64,000 nucleotides of DNA from positions 62,001 through 126,000 of the forward strand of contig NZ_ANAH02000027.1 in the NCBI RefSeq assembly GCF_000335475.2, in the 5' to 3' direction. This document shows positions 16,666 to 24,692 of this stretch, one piece after another (positions within the stretch are counted from its first letter, which is position 1; every line of letters starts with the position of its first letter). The translations under genes were made by a program, and so were the position numbers. The notes beneath the pieces are model-generated. The model did not search any database. It saw only the letters and a program-made list of their open reading frames with translations, and had not been told where the DNA came from. The DNA is from Cystobacter fuscus DSM 2262 (GTDB taxonomy: Bacteria > Myxococcota > Myxococcia > Myxococcales > Myxococcaceae).

Positions 16666-18035
16666 GCCTCGATACGGATGACGGGCCGGGTGAGGAGCGC
16701 ACGATGGTGGTCGATGCGCGCAAGCTCAAGCCCCGCTCATCGAAGCCCTGGAAGCCCCACGTCTTCCCCCGTCTGGAGAAGGTCTCCCTCACGGAAACCC
16801 GGCTGCTCGAGCGGCTCACGTGGCTCAAGCCCGGGGCCGAGGCCGTGGAGGCGCTGGGCGAGCGCTTCAAGGCCATCTTCGACACCCAGGTCGGCTTCGG
16901 CCTGGAGTCGTCGCGGGTGCTCGGCTCGGGCGAGCTGCGCCGTGTGCTCGCCGAGCCCACCTTCCTGTGCTTCCTGGTGCCCGGAGGGCATCGCGGACGC
17001 GCGGTGCTGGAGGTCGAGCTGTCGCTGGCGCACGCGGCGGTGGATCTGCTCCTGGGCGGCGCCGGCGAGACCGTGGGCCTGCGGCCCCTGACGGACATCG
17101 AGGAGGGCGTGGCGAGCTTCGTCGTGCTCGAGGCGATCCGCGCCCTGATGCCGGGGACGGAACCCCAGCAGGGCCGGCTGCGGCTGGAGGGCGTGGCGCG
17201 CGGGGTGGACGAGGCGGTGTCGCGGCTGAGCGAGGAGGCCCAGGTGGCGGTGCTCCAGCTGCGCGCCCGGCTCGGCACCCAGGAGGGCATGGTGCGCCTG
17301 TTCCTGCCCGCCAGCGTGTTGGAGAGCCTGACGCCGGAGCCCGCGCCCGAGCAGCGGCGCTCGCTGCTGCGCATGGACATGGAGGCCCACTTGAGCCGCC
17401 TGTCCTCGGTGCGCACCTGGCTGCGCGCGGAGATCGGCCTGGCGGAGATCAGCCACCACGACCTGGCGAGCCTCCGGGTGAAGGACGTGGTGCTGGTGGA
17501 CGAGTTCTCGGCCCGGCCGGACCAGGGCGCGGAGGGCACGGCGCGGCTGTTCCTGGGCCTCGGCCGCAAGGGCTTCCTGGCCTCGGAGGTCTTCGTCGAG
17601 GACGGCCTGTACCAGGCGCGCATCACCGAGGTGGTGCTCACCGAGCCGTCTCATCTGGATCGGCGGGTCCCCTCCGAGTCGGACGAGGCCGCGGCGGAGG
17701 CCCTGAGCGGCTCGGATGATGAGGCCAGCGGGGAGGGGGAGGAGTACACCAACCCCGAGTCGGACAACCCCACGGCGGAGAGTGGAGAGATGGAAGACCA
17801 GATGGATGCAGGCGACCTGCTGGGTGACATCCCGTTGCAGATTTGCGTGGAGCTCGCCCGGGTGCCGGTGACGGCGGATGACGTGGTGTCGCTGCGGGCG
17901 GGCCAGGTCGTCGAGCTGCACCGCGCGCCGGGCGAACCCGTGGACCTGTCGGTGAACGGCAAGGTGGTGGCACGGGGTGAACTGGTGGAGATCGAGGGCC
18001 AGCTGGGTGTGCGCATCCTCTCGCTCGCCGGCTGA
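16662..18035 (+). CDS. sctQ: T3SS cytoplasmic ring protein SctQ (SpoA/FliN domain)
   Basis: The protein has 457 residues. The C-terminal SpoA domain at about 383-455 carries the FliM/FliN signature: D-I-P-L-Q-I-C-V-E-L-A-R-V, then L-R-A-G-Q-V-V-E-L and V-N-G-K-V-V-A-R-G-E-L-V. Residues 1-340 form the larger SctQ/FliM-like N-region. An acidic Ser/Glu linker of about 50 residues separates them. An internal ATG in the acidic linker (for example MEDQMDAGDLL) could give a short SctQ-C isoform, as known for Yersinia YscQ; this is inference. The overlap with sctP suggests coupled translation. Confidence 0.92.
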   Translation: MSLDTDDGPGEERTMVVDARKLKPRSSKPWKPHVFPRLEKVSLTETRLLERLTWLKPGAEAVEALGERFKAIFDTQVGFGLESSRVLGSGELRRVLAEPTFLCFLVPGGHRGRAVLEVELSLAHAAVDLLLGGAGETVGLRPLTDIEEGVASFVVLEAIRALMPGTEPQQGRLRLEGVARGVDEAVSRLSEEAQVAVLQLRARLGTQEGMVRLFLPASVLESLTPEPAPEQRRSLLRMDMEAHLSRLSSVRTWLRAEIGLAEISHHDLASLRVKDVVLVDEFSARPDQGAEGTARLFLGLGRKGFLASEVFVEDGLYQARITEVVLTEPSHLDRRVPSESDEAAAEALSGSDDEASGEGEEYTNPESDNPTAESGEMEDQMDAGDLLGDIPLQICVELARVPVTADDVVSLRAGQVVELHRAPGEPVDLSVNGKVVARGELVEIEGQLGVRILSLAG

Positions 18036-18123
18036 GGCCCCGCTCCCAGGCAGGCAGGCGAGGCGCAAGGGCAGGGGGGCCCGTGGCGGTCTCCCGTGCA
18101 ATGAACTAGCCTCGCGGCCCACC

Positions 18124-18765
18124 ATGGCCGTCCCATCCGTTTTCTCCGCGCGTCATGTCCTGGCGCTCTGCGCCTGCCTTTGGCTGGCACCGTCGGCCCG
18201 GGCCGAGGAGCCCACTGCCGTGCCCGCCGCCGAGCTCGCGCTCCCGCCGTCCGGCGTGTCCGCTCCCGCGAGCGCCGTGGAGGGCGCCGCTCCGCCGTCG
18301 GCACCGGTCGAGGTGCCACCCGAGTCCGATCTGACGTCCGGCGTGGAGGCGCCCACCGAGAGCCTCGGGTGGATGCTCATGCGCACGCTGGTGGTGTTCG
18401 GCGGGGTGATGGCCCTCATCTACCTCACGCTCAACGTGGGCCTGCGCAAGCTCATGGGCTTGCAGGGCGTGCCCGTGGGGCAGCAATCGGTGGTGTCGGT
18501 GGTGGAGCGCCTGGCGTTGGATCAGCGCCGCACCCTCTTCGTGGTGAAGGCCGCGGGCGAGTACCTGCTGGTGGGCGGTGGCGAGAATGGCCTGCAGCTG
18601 CTCTCGAAGCTCGACACCGGGGCGGTGGAGAACATCCGCTCCGCGCCGCCTCCGTCCAACGTGATGCCGCTGTCCCCCTTCCTCAAGAAGCTCATCGCCC
18701 GTCGCGACGCCACTCCGCCGGGTTCCACCCCTCCGAGCGTCCCCCGTCCGCCGGACGCCGCCTGA
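18124..18765 (+). CDS. FliO-like T3SS/flagellar export accessory protein
   Basis: The protein has 213 residues from ATG 18124. It has a signal peptide ending near ARAEE, a Pro/Ala/Val/Ser linker, one transmembrane helix at about 83-103, and a cytoplasmic domain of about 80 residues: V-G-Q-Q-S-V-V-S-V-V-E-R-L-A-L-D-Q-R-R-T-L, then Y-L-L-V-G. This arrangement and position, between the SpoA gene and sctR/S/T, are those of FliO in flagellar operons. Established: FliO assists FliP (SctR) ring assembly, and virulence T3SS generally lack it. The identification rests on layout and motif pattern. Confidence 0.8.
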   Translation: MAVPSVFSARHVLALCACLWLAPSARAEEPTAVPAAELALPPSGVSAPASAVEGAAPPSAPVEVPPESDLTSGVEAPTESLGWMLMRTLVVFGGVMALIYLTLNVGLRKLMGLQGVPVGQQSVVSVVERLALDQRRTLFVVKAAGEYLLVGGGENGLQLLSKLDTGAVENIRSAPPPSNVMPLSPFLKKLIARRDATPPGSTPPSVPRPPDAA

Positions 18766-18785
18766 AGAGCCGACCCGTGAGAGTC

Positions 18786-19601
18786 ATGCCCAGCGTTCGC
18801 CTCCCCGTCCCGCGTCTCAAACCCTGGCTGTTCGGCCTGGTCTTTGCGTTGGAGCCCGTCCTCGCCTTCGCCGCCAGGCGCGGTGGCTCGGGCCCGGACT
18901 CCGCCGTGGCCGTCGAGTCGGTCAACCCCGAGTCCTTCGCCTCGCGGCCGCTCGTGCTCATGCTGGCGCTGGCCGCGCTGTCGCTCGTCCCCTTCGTGTT
19001 GATGATGGTGACGAGCTTCGTGAAGATCTCCGTGGTGCTGTCCATCGTGCGCCAGGCGCTGGGCACCCAGCAGATTCCGCCCACCCAGGTCATCACCGGC
19101 CTGGCCATCATCCTCACCATCTACATCATGGCGCCGGTGGGTCAGGCCATGTACCGGGCGGCCGAGGTGGACATCATGGCCAAGGGGCCCAGCCTCCTGT
19201 CCTCGGAGTCGGTGGGCACCCTGCTGGAGGCGGCCAACAAGGCCAAGGAGCCCCTGCGCGCCTTCCTCAACAAGAAGATCACCGCCAAGGATCGCTCGCT
19301 CTTCTTCAACCTGGCCAGGCTGCGCGCCACCGAGGAGGACCGCGCGGCCCTCACCGAGCGGGACTTCATGATCATCATCCCCGCCTTCGTGGTGTCCGAG
19401 CTCAAGCAGGCCTTCCAGATCGGCTTCCTGCTCTTCGTGCCCTTCCTGGCGGTGGACATGGTGGTGGCCAACATCCTCCAGGCGCTGGGCATGAACCAGC
19501 TGTCGCCCACCACCGTCTCCATGCCCTTCAAGCTGCTCCTCTTCGTGGTCGTCGACGGCTGGTACCTCATCGCCAAGGGCCTCGTCGTCGGCTACCTGTG
19601 A
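18786..19601 (+). CDS. sctR: T3SS export gate SctR (FliP/YscR)
   Basis: The protein has 271 residues from ATG 18786; GTG 18777 in the same frame is possible. Unlike most SctR, but like FliP, the N-terminus (R-L-K-P-W-L-F-G-L-V-F-A) looks like a cleavable signal. The family core then shows L-V-P-F-V-L-M-M-V-T-S-F-V-K-I-S-V-V-L, I-P-P-T-Q-V-I-T-G-L-A, F-M-I-I-I-P-A-F-V-V-S-E-L-K-x-A-F-Q-I-G-F and S-P-T-T-V-S-M-P-F-K-L-L-L-F. Four membrane helices are expected. Established: five SctR subunits form the export channel with SctS and SctT. Confidence 0.97.
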   Translation: MPSVRLPVPRLKPWLFGLVFALEPVLAFAARRGGSGPDSAVAVESVNPESFASRPLVLMLALAALSLVPFVLMMVTSFVKISVVLSIVRQALGTQQIPPTQVITGLAIILTIYIMAPVGQAMYRAAEVDIMAKGPSLLSSESVGTLLEAANKAKEPLRAFLNKKITAKDRSLFFNLARLRATEEDRAALTERDFMIIIPAFVVSELKQAFQIGFLLFVPFLAVDMVVANILQALGMNQLSPTTVSMPFKLLLFVVVDGWYLIAKGLVVGYL

Positions 19602-19608
19602 GACGCCC

Positions 19609-19872
19609 ATGAATCAGCTCACGAGCATCGTCCAGCAAGGCCTCACCCTGGTCATCATGGTGTCGCTGCCCCCGGTGTTGATGGCCCTGATGGTGGGTCT
19701 CATCATCGCCGTCTTCCAGGCCACCACGCAGATCCAGGAGCAGACGCTCTCGTTCGCGCCCAAGCTCATCACCGTGTTCCTGCTGCTGGCGCTGATGGGC
19801 CCGTGGATGGGCAGCCAGTTCGCGCGCTTCACCATCCTCATCTTCGAGCAGTTCCCCGTGCTCATCCGATGA
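19609..19872 (+). CDS. sctS: T3SS export gate SctS (FliQ/YscS)
   Basis: The protein has 87 residues, the family norm, with two hydrophobic helices (about 14-38 and 48-70) and the conserved Q-x-x-T-Q-I-Q-E-Q-T-L-x-F-x-P-K motif between them. It overlaps the ATG of sctT by four bases. Established: four copies wrap around the SctR/SctT gate. It is unambiguous within sctR-S-T-U. Confidence 0.97.
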   Translation: MNQLTSIVQQGLTLVIMVSLPPVLMALMVGLIIAVFQATTQIQEQTLSFAPKLITVFLLLALMGPWMGSQFARFTILIFEQFPVLIR

Positions 19873-20687
19873 ACGTCTCCGAAGTCATCGCCCGGCTGAC
19901 CGAGCAGGCCAACTTCTCGCTCGCCATCTTCACGATGGGCCTGCTCATGTGCCGGATCATGCCGGTGCTGGTGCTCTCGCCGTTGCTCGGCGAGGAACAG
20001 GTGCCTCCGGAGATCAAGATGGGCGTGGGCATCACGCTCTCCGCGGTGATGTTCCCCCTGGTGCGCCACCGCATCGGGGCGCTGCCCACCAGTTCGCTGC
20101 CCTACATCGCGCTCCTGCTCAAGGAGATCTTCATCGGGGTGTCGCTCGCGCTCATCGTCAGCAAGGTGTTCGAGGCGGCGCGCGTGGCGGGCAACCTCGC
20201 CGACTCCATGGCGGGCACCAACAGCGCGCAGCTCCAGGCGCCGCTGGTCAACGACAAGGTGACGCTGCTGGCCAACCTCAAGGGGCAGCTGTCGGTGGTG
20301 ATGTTCTTCACCCTCAATGGCCACCACCTGATCATCCAGGCGATCGCCGAGAGCCTCGAGATCGTCCCGTTGGACCGCTTTCCGCGCTTCAGCTCGGGCT
20401 CGTGGCCCTTCTTCGAGCTGTTCATCCGCTCCTTCGCGGACATCCTCACCATCGCCATGGCGCTGGCCGCGCCCACCCTGCTGACGGCCTTCGTGACGGA
20501 CGTGGCGCTGGGCGCCATCAACCGCATGGCGTCCCAGGTGCAGGTGTCCTTCCTCGCCCAGTCCCTCAAGCCCCTGGCCACGGTCGTCGTCACCTCCATC
20601 GCCTTGAGCCTCATCATGGGCCGCATGCAGCAGGAGTTCGTCCACATGCTGGCCCTGCTTCGCGACGCGCTGCGCCTGCTCGGTTGA
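19869..20687 (+). CDS. sctT: T3SS export gate SctT (FliR/YscT)
   Basis: The protein has 272 residues from ATG 19869, whose ATGA overlaps the stop of sctS. It is strongly hydrophobic, with about six membrane helices. Typical FliR/YscT motifs are seen: R-I-M-P-V-L-V-L-S-P-L, the P-x-E-I-K-M-G-V-G-I segment and A-L-G-x-I-N-R. Established: a single SctT completes the helical export gate. It precedes sctU by 16 bases. Confidence 0.96.
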   Translation: MNVSEVIARLTEQANFSLAIFTMGLLMCRIMPVLVLSPLLGEEQVPPEIKMGVGITLSAVMFPLVRHRIGALPTSSLPYIALLLKEIFIGVSLALIVSKVFEAARVAGNLADSMAGTNSAQLQAPLVNDKVTLLANLKGQLSVVMFFTLNGHHLIIQAIAESLEIVPLDRFPRFSSGSWPFFELFIRSFADILTIAMALAAPTLLTAFVTDVALGAINRMASQVQVSFLAQSLKPLATVVVTSIALSLIMGRMQQEFVHMLALLRDALRLLG

Positions 20688-20703
20688 GCCGGGGAAACGC
20701 TCC

Positions 20704-21768
20704 ATGTCCGACGAGAAAACAGAAGAACCCTCACAAAAGAAGCTCGATGACGCCCGGAAGAAGGGCCAGGTCTGGAAGAGCAAGGACCTGACGGGCGTGG
20801 CCGGACTGGTGGTGGGCCTGGGCGTCGTCAAGGGGATCTGGTCCACGTTCGAGCAGAAGATCACCGAGCTCTTCCACTTCAGCTTCGAGCACATCGCGCA
20901 CCCGGAGGACATCCAACAGGCGACCTACCAGCTCGCCTCCCTGACGCTGCAATCCATCTTGCTGGTGTCCCTGCCGGTGGTGTGCGCGGTGGCCATCATG
21001 GGCGGCCTGCTGGACTTCCTCCAGGTGGGCGCGCTCTTCACGATGGATCCGCTCATCCCCAAGCCGGAGAAGCTCAACCCCATCGAGGGCGCCAAGAACC
21101 TCATCTCCAAGAAGACCATCGTCGAGATCATCAAGAACGTCCTGAAGATGACGGTGGCCGGCTACGTGACGTACGGGGCGCTCAAGGGCGCCATGCCCAT
21201 GGTGATGGAGTCGGTGCGCCGCGACGTGCACGTGACGCTGTTCATCATGGGCGAGCTCATCTTCATCGTCGCCACGCGCGTCGTCATGGTGTTCTTCCTC
21301 TTCTCCATCTTCGACGTCTGGTGGCAGCGCAAGGCGTACATGAAGGACCAGATGATGTCGAAGGAGGACGTGAAGAAGGAATACAAGGAGAGCGAGGGCG
21401 ATCCGCACCAGAAGGCCCACCGCAAGCAGGTGGCGCACGAGATGCTGGAGGAGGCGCAGATGCACGCGGTGCAGAGCGCGGACGTCATCGTCACCAACCC
21501 GGACCACGTCGCCGTGGCGCTCAAGTACGACAAGGAGAAGGACACGGCGCCGCGGGTGATCGTCAAGGGGCTGGACTCCAGGGCCGAGCGCATCAAGGCG
21601 CTCGCGCGCGAGCGGGACGTGCCCACGCTGCGCAACGTGCCCCTGGCGCATGCGCTGTTGCGCGTGGACGTGGGCGAGGAAGTCCCCGAGCAGCTCTATG
21701 ATGCCGTCGCCGAGGTGCTCAACTTCGTCTACGGCCTGAAGAACGACACGCCCGCGGCGCGGGCCTGA
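20704..21768 (+). CDS. sctU: T3SS switch protein SctU (FlhB/YscU)
   Basis: The protein has 354 residues. The N-terminal start D-E-K-T-E-E-P-S-Q-K-K-L-x-x-A-R-K-K-G-Q is the FlhB/YscU hallmark. Four membrane helices follow up to about residue 205, then a cytosolic domain. The autocleavage site is Asn265-Pro266-Asp-His rather than the commoner NPTH. Cleavage after Asn needs the NP pair and His-like geometry, so it is expected to be active. Established: cleaved SctU-C determines the early-to-late substrate switch. A second stand-alone copy of the C-domain lies immediately downstream. Confidence 0.97.
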   Translation: MSDEKTEEPSQKKLDDARKKGQVWKSKDLTGVAGLVVGLGVVKGIWSTFEQKITELFHFSFEHIAHPEDIQQATYQLASLTLQSILLVSLPVVCAVAIMGGLLDFLQVGALFTMDPLIPKPEKLNPIEGAKNLISKKTIVEIIKNVLKMTVAGYVTYGALKGAMPMVMESVRRDVHVTLFIMGELIFIVATRVVMVFFLFSIFDVWWQRKAYMKDQMMSKEDVKKEYKESEGDPHQKAHRKQVAHEMLEEAQMHAVQSADVIVTNPDHVAVALKYDKEKDTAPRVIVKGLDSRAERIKALARERDVPTLRNVPLAHALLRVDVGEEVPEQLYDAVAEVLNFVYGLKNDTPAARA

Positions 21769-21779
21769 GAGGCACTCCC

Positions 21780-22061
21780 ATGAACGACGATGTCGAGATG
21801 GCGATCGCGCTCCAGTACGACAAGGACAAGGACGCGGCGCCGCGCGTGGTGGCCAAGGGGCTGCGCCTCAAGGCGGAGAAGATCCGGGAGATCGCCCGCC
21901 AGAACAACATCCCCCTCATGAAGAACGTGGCGCTCGCCAACGCCCTCTACCGGGTGGACGTGGGCCAGGAAGTGCCCGAGGAGCTCTACGACGCGGTCGC
22001 GGAGATCCTCAACTTCGTCTACGAGTTGCAGCGCGCCGGGCAGGCAGGCGGCAAGCGCTGA
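21780..22061 (+). CDS. stand-alone FlhB/SctU C-terminal domain (FlhX/FhlB-like)
   Basis: The protein has 93 residues. It aligns by eye with the last 85 residues of the upstream SctU: A-x-A-L-x-Y-D-K-x-K-D, A-P-R-V-x-x-K-G-L, I-P-L-M-K-N-V-A-L-A-x-A-L-Y-R-V-D-V-G-x-E-V-P-E-x-L-Y-D-A-V-A-E. It lacks the membrane part and the NP-x-H cleavage motif and starts where SctU-C would after cleavage. Established: similar proteins (FlhX in Helicobacter, YlqH-type) can substitute for FlhB-C. It is 12 bases from sctU. Whether it binds SctU-N is inference. Confidence 0.9.
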   Translation: MNDDVEMAIALQYDKDKDAAPRVVAKGLRLKAEKIREIARQNNIPLMKNVALANALYRVDVGQEVPEELYDAVAEILNFVYELQRAGQAGGKR

Positions 22062-22113
22062 GGGGTAGGGGCTGGACGGCACCGCCCCTCCTGGAGTGAA
22101 ATCCGCCCCCGCC

Positions 22114-22590
22114 ATGGCCAAAATCAACAACCAACCCCCCCGAGCGCCACTCTGGCCCTGGGGGGGACCCCGCGCGGTTCGCGAGAAGCTGGTCGAGCCC
22201 TCGCAGTTCGACCGCAAGAAGCGCAAGGCTGGCAACCCCAAGAATCCAGCGCTCGCCTCGGCGGCCCTGCTGGACTTCATCGGTCCGGCGCACTCCTCGG
22301 AGGAGCTGCGGCTGCCCACGCCTCCCCAGCCCCGGGGCCATGACGCGGACCTCGAGGGCTTCTCGGACCGGCCCTTCCTGGGCAGCGTGGCGGGCCGCGC
22401 GGACACCGAGCAGCGGCAGTTGCTCGAGCGCAGCCTGTCGCTCATCAACACGACGCCCGAGCGCATGGAGCGCCTCAAGGGCCTGTTGCAGCGCGAGGCG
22501 CAGATGCTCTCGCTCGTGAGCCAGGTGCACGCCGACATCCAGGACATCCAGCGCCGCATGCGCGAGGAGCAGCAGGAGGAGGGGTACTAG
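22114..22590 (+). CDS. T3SS-associated hypothetical protein
   Basis: The protein has 158 residues from ATG 22114; an in-frame GTG at 22096 has its GGAG directly adjoining and is less likely. The N-terminal half is basic and Pro/Lys-rich. The C-terminal about 60 residues are helical and charged (L-L-E-R-S-L-S-L-I, L-L-Q-R-E-A-Q-M-L-S-L-V). No domain is recognised. It lies three bases before the SycD-like chaperone gene, so it is a candidate chaperone partner or export-platform accessory protein. Confidence 0.68.
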   Translation: MAKINNQPPRAPLWPWGGPRAVREKLVEPSQFDRKKRKAGNPKNPALASAALLDFIGPAHSSEELRLPTPPQPRGHDADLEGFSDRPFLGSVAGRADTEQRQLLERSLSLINTTPERMERLKGLLQREAQMLSLVSQVHADIQDIQRRMREEQQEEGY

Positions 22591-22593
22591 TCG

Positions 22594-23073
22594 ATGGCCA
22601 CCGCACAGCGCGTGAACAACAACCAGGACGAGGCGAAACTCGCCGCTCAGCTCCAGCGGTGGGCCGAGGGCAAGGCGACGCTGCGCGACGTGCGCGGCTA
22701 CACCGACGAGGAACTCTACGCCATCGCCAAGACGGCCTACGTCTTCTTCTACCAGGGCCGCATCGCCGAGGCGCGCACCCTCTTCCAGGGGCTCTACGCC
22801 GTCAACCCGGCGGACGGCTACTTCGCCAAGGCGCTCGGGGTGGTGGAGATGGCCGCCGGCAACGCGCAGGGCGCCCTGGCCGCCTACGACGTCGCCCTCA
22901 AGCTGGATGGCCGTGACGCCCAGGCCTACGTGGGCCGCGCCGAGGTCCGGCTGTCGCTCGGGCAGCGCTCCCAGGCGGTGGAGGATCTGCGCCGCGTGGC
23001 CTCCCTGCTTCCCGAGCAGGAGCCCCTGGCCCAGAAGGCCGCCGCGATCCTCAGCGGACTGCTCCAGCGGTGA
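22594..23073 (+). CDS. SycD/LcrH-type class II T3SS chaperone
   Basis: The protein has 159 residues with three TPR units at about 45-150. The family opening is clear: T-D-E-E-L-Y-A-I-A-K-x-A-Y-x-F-Y-Q-G-R-I-x-E-A, with L-F-Q-G-L-Y-x-x-N-P, then A-L-G-V-V and A-L-A-A-Y-D-V-A-L-K-L-D. Established: such chaperones bind hydrophobic T3SS translocators and feed back on regulation. No classical translocator gene is recognised alongside, so its client is unknown. Confidence 0.88.
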   Translation: MATAQRVNNNQDEAKLAAQLQRWAEGKATLRDVRGYTDEELYAIAKTAYVFFYQGRIAEARTLFQGLYAVNPADGYFAKALGVVEMAAGNAQGALAAYDVALKLDGRDAQAYVGRAEVRLSLGQRSQAVEDLRRVASLLPEQEPLAQKAAAILSGLLQR

Positions 23074-23202
23074 GTGGCCCGAATATTGCGCTGTGAGAAG
23101 TAAATTCCCGGGCGGCAAGCTTGATCGGTTAGTTCGTTTCTTCCTAGTATGACCGCTGACTTCCCCAGGAAGTCTCATCCCCCCCCTTGAAGAGGCCTGT
23201 TC

Positions 23203-23808
23203 ATGGCGAAAGGCAAGTCGAAGTCAGAGTACGCGGTCCCGGTCGAGCCGCCCGAACTGGTGGCGAAGCGGGATCGGCTTCTGGCTGCGCTCGAGAAGCA
23301 GGCCGGTACGGCCAAGGGGACGGCGCAACCCGTGATGCGCAAGATGTACGAGCTGCTCGCCAACACCAAGGTGGGCGCGCCGTTCAGCATGAACCTCTAC
23401 GTGGACGTGAAGAACGCCTTCGTGCGCTTCATGAAGGATCCCGTCCTTCCGCCTCCGCCCATCATCATGGAGTGCGTGGAGTTCATGCAGGAGCGGCTCG
23501 TCACGGTGGGCTTCTCCGGGCAGATGGAGTGGCCCGAGGGGGCGCCGCCGGTGCCCGCGGCCTTCTCCAAGGTGAACCTCGCCGAGGGGGTTCCCACGAA
23601 GTCGGCCGGGGCTTCGAAGTCGGCCCCCGCGCCCAAGCGGGCCCGGGGTGCCCAGGATGGTTTCGAGAGCCCCCCTCGCCGGGCGCCCGTCGTCGCTCAG
23701 CTGGACGGGCATGTCCCCGAGCCCATCACGCCCAAGACCGAGACCCAGCAGCTCGATTCCTTCAAGACGTGGATCCAGAGCCCTGATCTCGGAAAAACGA
23801 AGGGTTAG
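23203..23808 (+). CDS. T3SS-locus hypothetical protein
   Basis: The protein has 201 residues; AGAGG precedes the ATG by seven bases. Residues 12-110 look compact and helical (E-L-V-A-K-R-D-R-L-L-A-A-L-E, then F-S-M-N-L-Y-V-D-V-K-N-A-F-V-R-F). The rest is Pro/Ala/Lys-rich and probably flexible. There is no signal peptide and no recognised domain. Its location between a chaperone gene and the duplicated 73-residue genes suggests a secreted or accessory T3SS protein, but that is only context. Confidence 0.72.
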   Translation: MAKGKSKSEYAVPVEPPELVAKRDRLLAALEKQAGTAKGTAQPVMRKMYELLANTKVGAPFSMNLYVDVKNAFVRFMKDPVLPPPPIIMECVEFMQERLVTVGFSGQMEWPEGAPPVPAAFSKVNLAEGVPTKSAGASKSAPAPKRARGAQDGFESPPRRAPVVAQLDGHVPEPITPKTETQQLDSFKTWIQSPDLGKTKG

Positions 23809-23862
23809 CCCCCCCCCCAAGAGTGCCCGGCGGCCCCGGGAAAAGCCGGAGGAAATCAGCAG

Positions 23863-23891
23863 GAAACTCCGGAGCGCATGGGCCGATAATC
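23863..23891 (+). promoter_or_regulatory. sigma-28-like promoter 2
   Basis: GAAACT lies at 23863-23868 and GCCGATAATC at 23882-23891. The octamer GCCGATAA equals the E. coli FliA -10 consensus, and the spacing of 11 bases from an 8-base -35 element also equals it. It precedes the first 73-residue gene by about 66 bases. Confidence 0.78.
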
Positions 23892-23957
23892 AGTTTGTAG
23901 GCAGTTTGCTTCGCCCCCCCCGATTTCGGCCCCGACAGAGGGCCTGAGGAGAACACC

Positions 23958-24179
23958 ATGGGTTCCTTGATGGGTATTGTCGGCAACGCGCAGGGTGGTA
24001 TCGGCGGTCTGTCCGCGGCTCAGAACCAGATGCTCGCGAACGCCCCCGCGGAGATGAAGCCCTTCCTCGAGGCGCAGATGAAGATGCAGAAGGAGCAGGA
24101 GCTTCTGCAGCTCATCACCCAGATGATGAAGCAGATGCACGAGATGGCGATGTCCGTCATCAAGAACATCGGCGGGTAG
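23958..24179 (+). CDS. 73-residue helical protein, copy 1; candidate T3SS needle/filament subunit
   Basis: The protein has 73 residues and is identical to the product at 24445. GAGGAGAA lies shortly before the ATG. The N-terminus is Gly/Ala/Ser-rich. From about 25 on it is a Met/Gln/Glu/Lys-rich helix (QMKMQKEQELLQLITQMMKQ) ending in V-I-K-N-I-G-G, with no cysteine and no signal. Size and helical hairpin potential resemble T3SS needle subunits (about 70-90 residues), and it has its own promoter and strong terminator, typical of an abundant product. No direct needle-family motif is recognised, so the needle role is a hypothesis. Confidence 0.88.
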   Translation: MGSLMGIVGNAQGGIGGLSAAQNQMLANAPAEMKPFLEAQMKMQKEQELLQLITQMMKQMHEMAMSVIKNIGG

Positions 24180-24204
24180 TCGCTTCTCCATCAAGCGAGC
24201 TTCC

Positions 24205-24267
24205 AGAACCGGCCTCGTATGGTCCTCCCGTCAGGGGGGGCTCCATACGGGGCCGGTTCTTTTTTTC
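24205..24267 (+). terminator. strong intrinsic terminator after copy 1
   Basis: An 18-bp stem pairs 24205-24222 with 24243-24260 (one G-U pair) and is followed directly by a run of U. This isolates the first 73-codon gene as a single-gene transcript. Confidence 0.9.
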
Positions 24268-24352
24268 GTGCCTGGGGTCCGTGTCGGCTTCTTCCGGTGG
24301 TGCCGCCCTCGCGCTCCCAGGAGCCCGAAAAATGGGTGGAGAAAATCAGCAG

Positions 24353-24381
24353 GAAACTCCGGAGCGCGTGGGCCGATAATC
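24353..24381 (+). promoter_or_regulatory. sigma-28-like promoter 3
   Basis: GAAACT at 24353-24358 and GCCGATAATC at 24372-24381, with spacing identical to promoter 2. It is the duplicated copy and precedes the second 73-codon gene. Confidence 0.78.
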
Positions 24382-24444
24382 AATTTGTAAGCTGTTTGTT
24401 TCCCCCCCGATTTCGGCCCCGACAGAGGGCCTGAGGAGAACACC

Positions 24445-24666
24445 ATGGGTTCCTTGATGGGTATTGTCGGCAACGCGCAGGGTGGTATCGGCGGTCTGTC
24501 CGCGGCTCAGAACCAGATGCTGGCGAACGCCCCCGCGGAGATGAAGCCCTTCCTCGAGGCGCAGATGAAGATGCAGAAGGAGCAGGAACTTCTGCAGCTC
24601 ATCACCCAGATGATGAAGCAGATGCACGAGATGGCGATGTCCGTCATCAAGAACATCGGCGGGTAG
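24445..24666 (+). CDS. 73-residue helical protein, copy 2; candidate T3SS needle/filament subunit
   Basis: The 73 residues are identical to the product at 23958, despite a few synonymous base differences (for example the Leu codon in MLANAP). Identity at protein level with silent changes suggests purifying selection or gene conversion. It has its own sigma-28-like promoter and terminator. Function as for copy 1: an abundant, exported, possibly polymerising T3SS subunit is the favoured but unproven view. Confidence 0.88.
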   Translation: MGSLMGIVGNAQGGIGGLSAAQNQMLANAPAEMKPFLEAQMKMQKEQELLQLITQMMKQMHEMAMSVIKNIGG

Positions 24667-24692
24667 TCGCTCCTCCAGCAAGCGAGCTTCCA

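Larger units (their letters stand above)
23851..24260 (+). repeat. tandem duplication unit, copy 1 (promoter + gene + terminator)
   Basis: This unit matches 24337-24745 nearly base for base, covering the promoter, the 5' leader (GACAGAGGGCCTGAGGAGAA in both), the whole 73-codon gene and the terminator stem. Differences are a few substitutions and short indels in the leader and loop, so the duplication is recent or under gene conversion. Confidence 0.92.

Noticed and set aside
23090-23150. A sixth sigma-28-like promoter ahead of the 201-residue T3SS gene
   Set aside because: GTAAATTC and a distant ATCGG are present, but no CGATAATC core at the required spacing.
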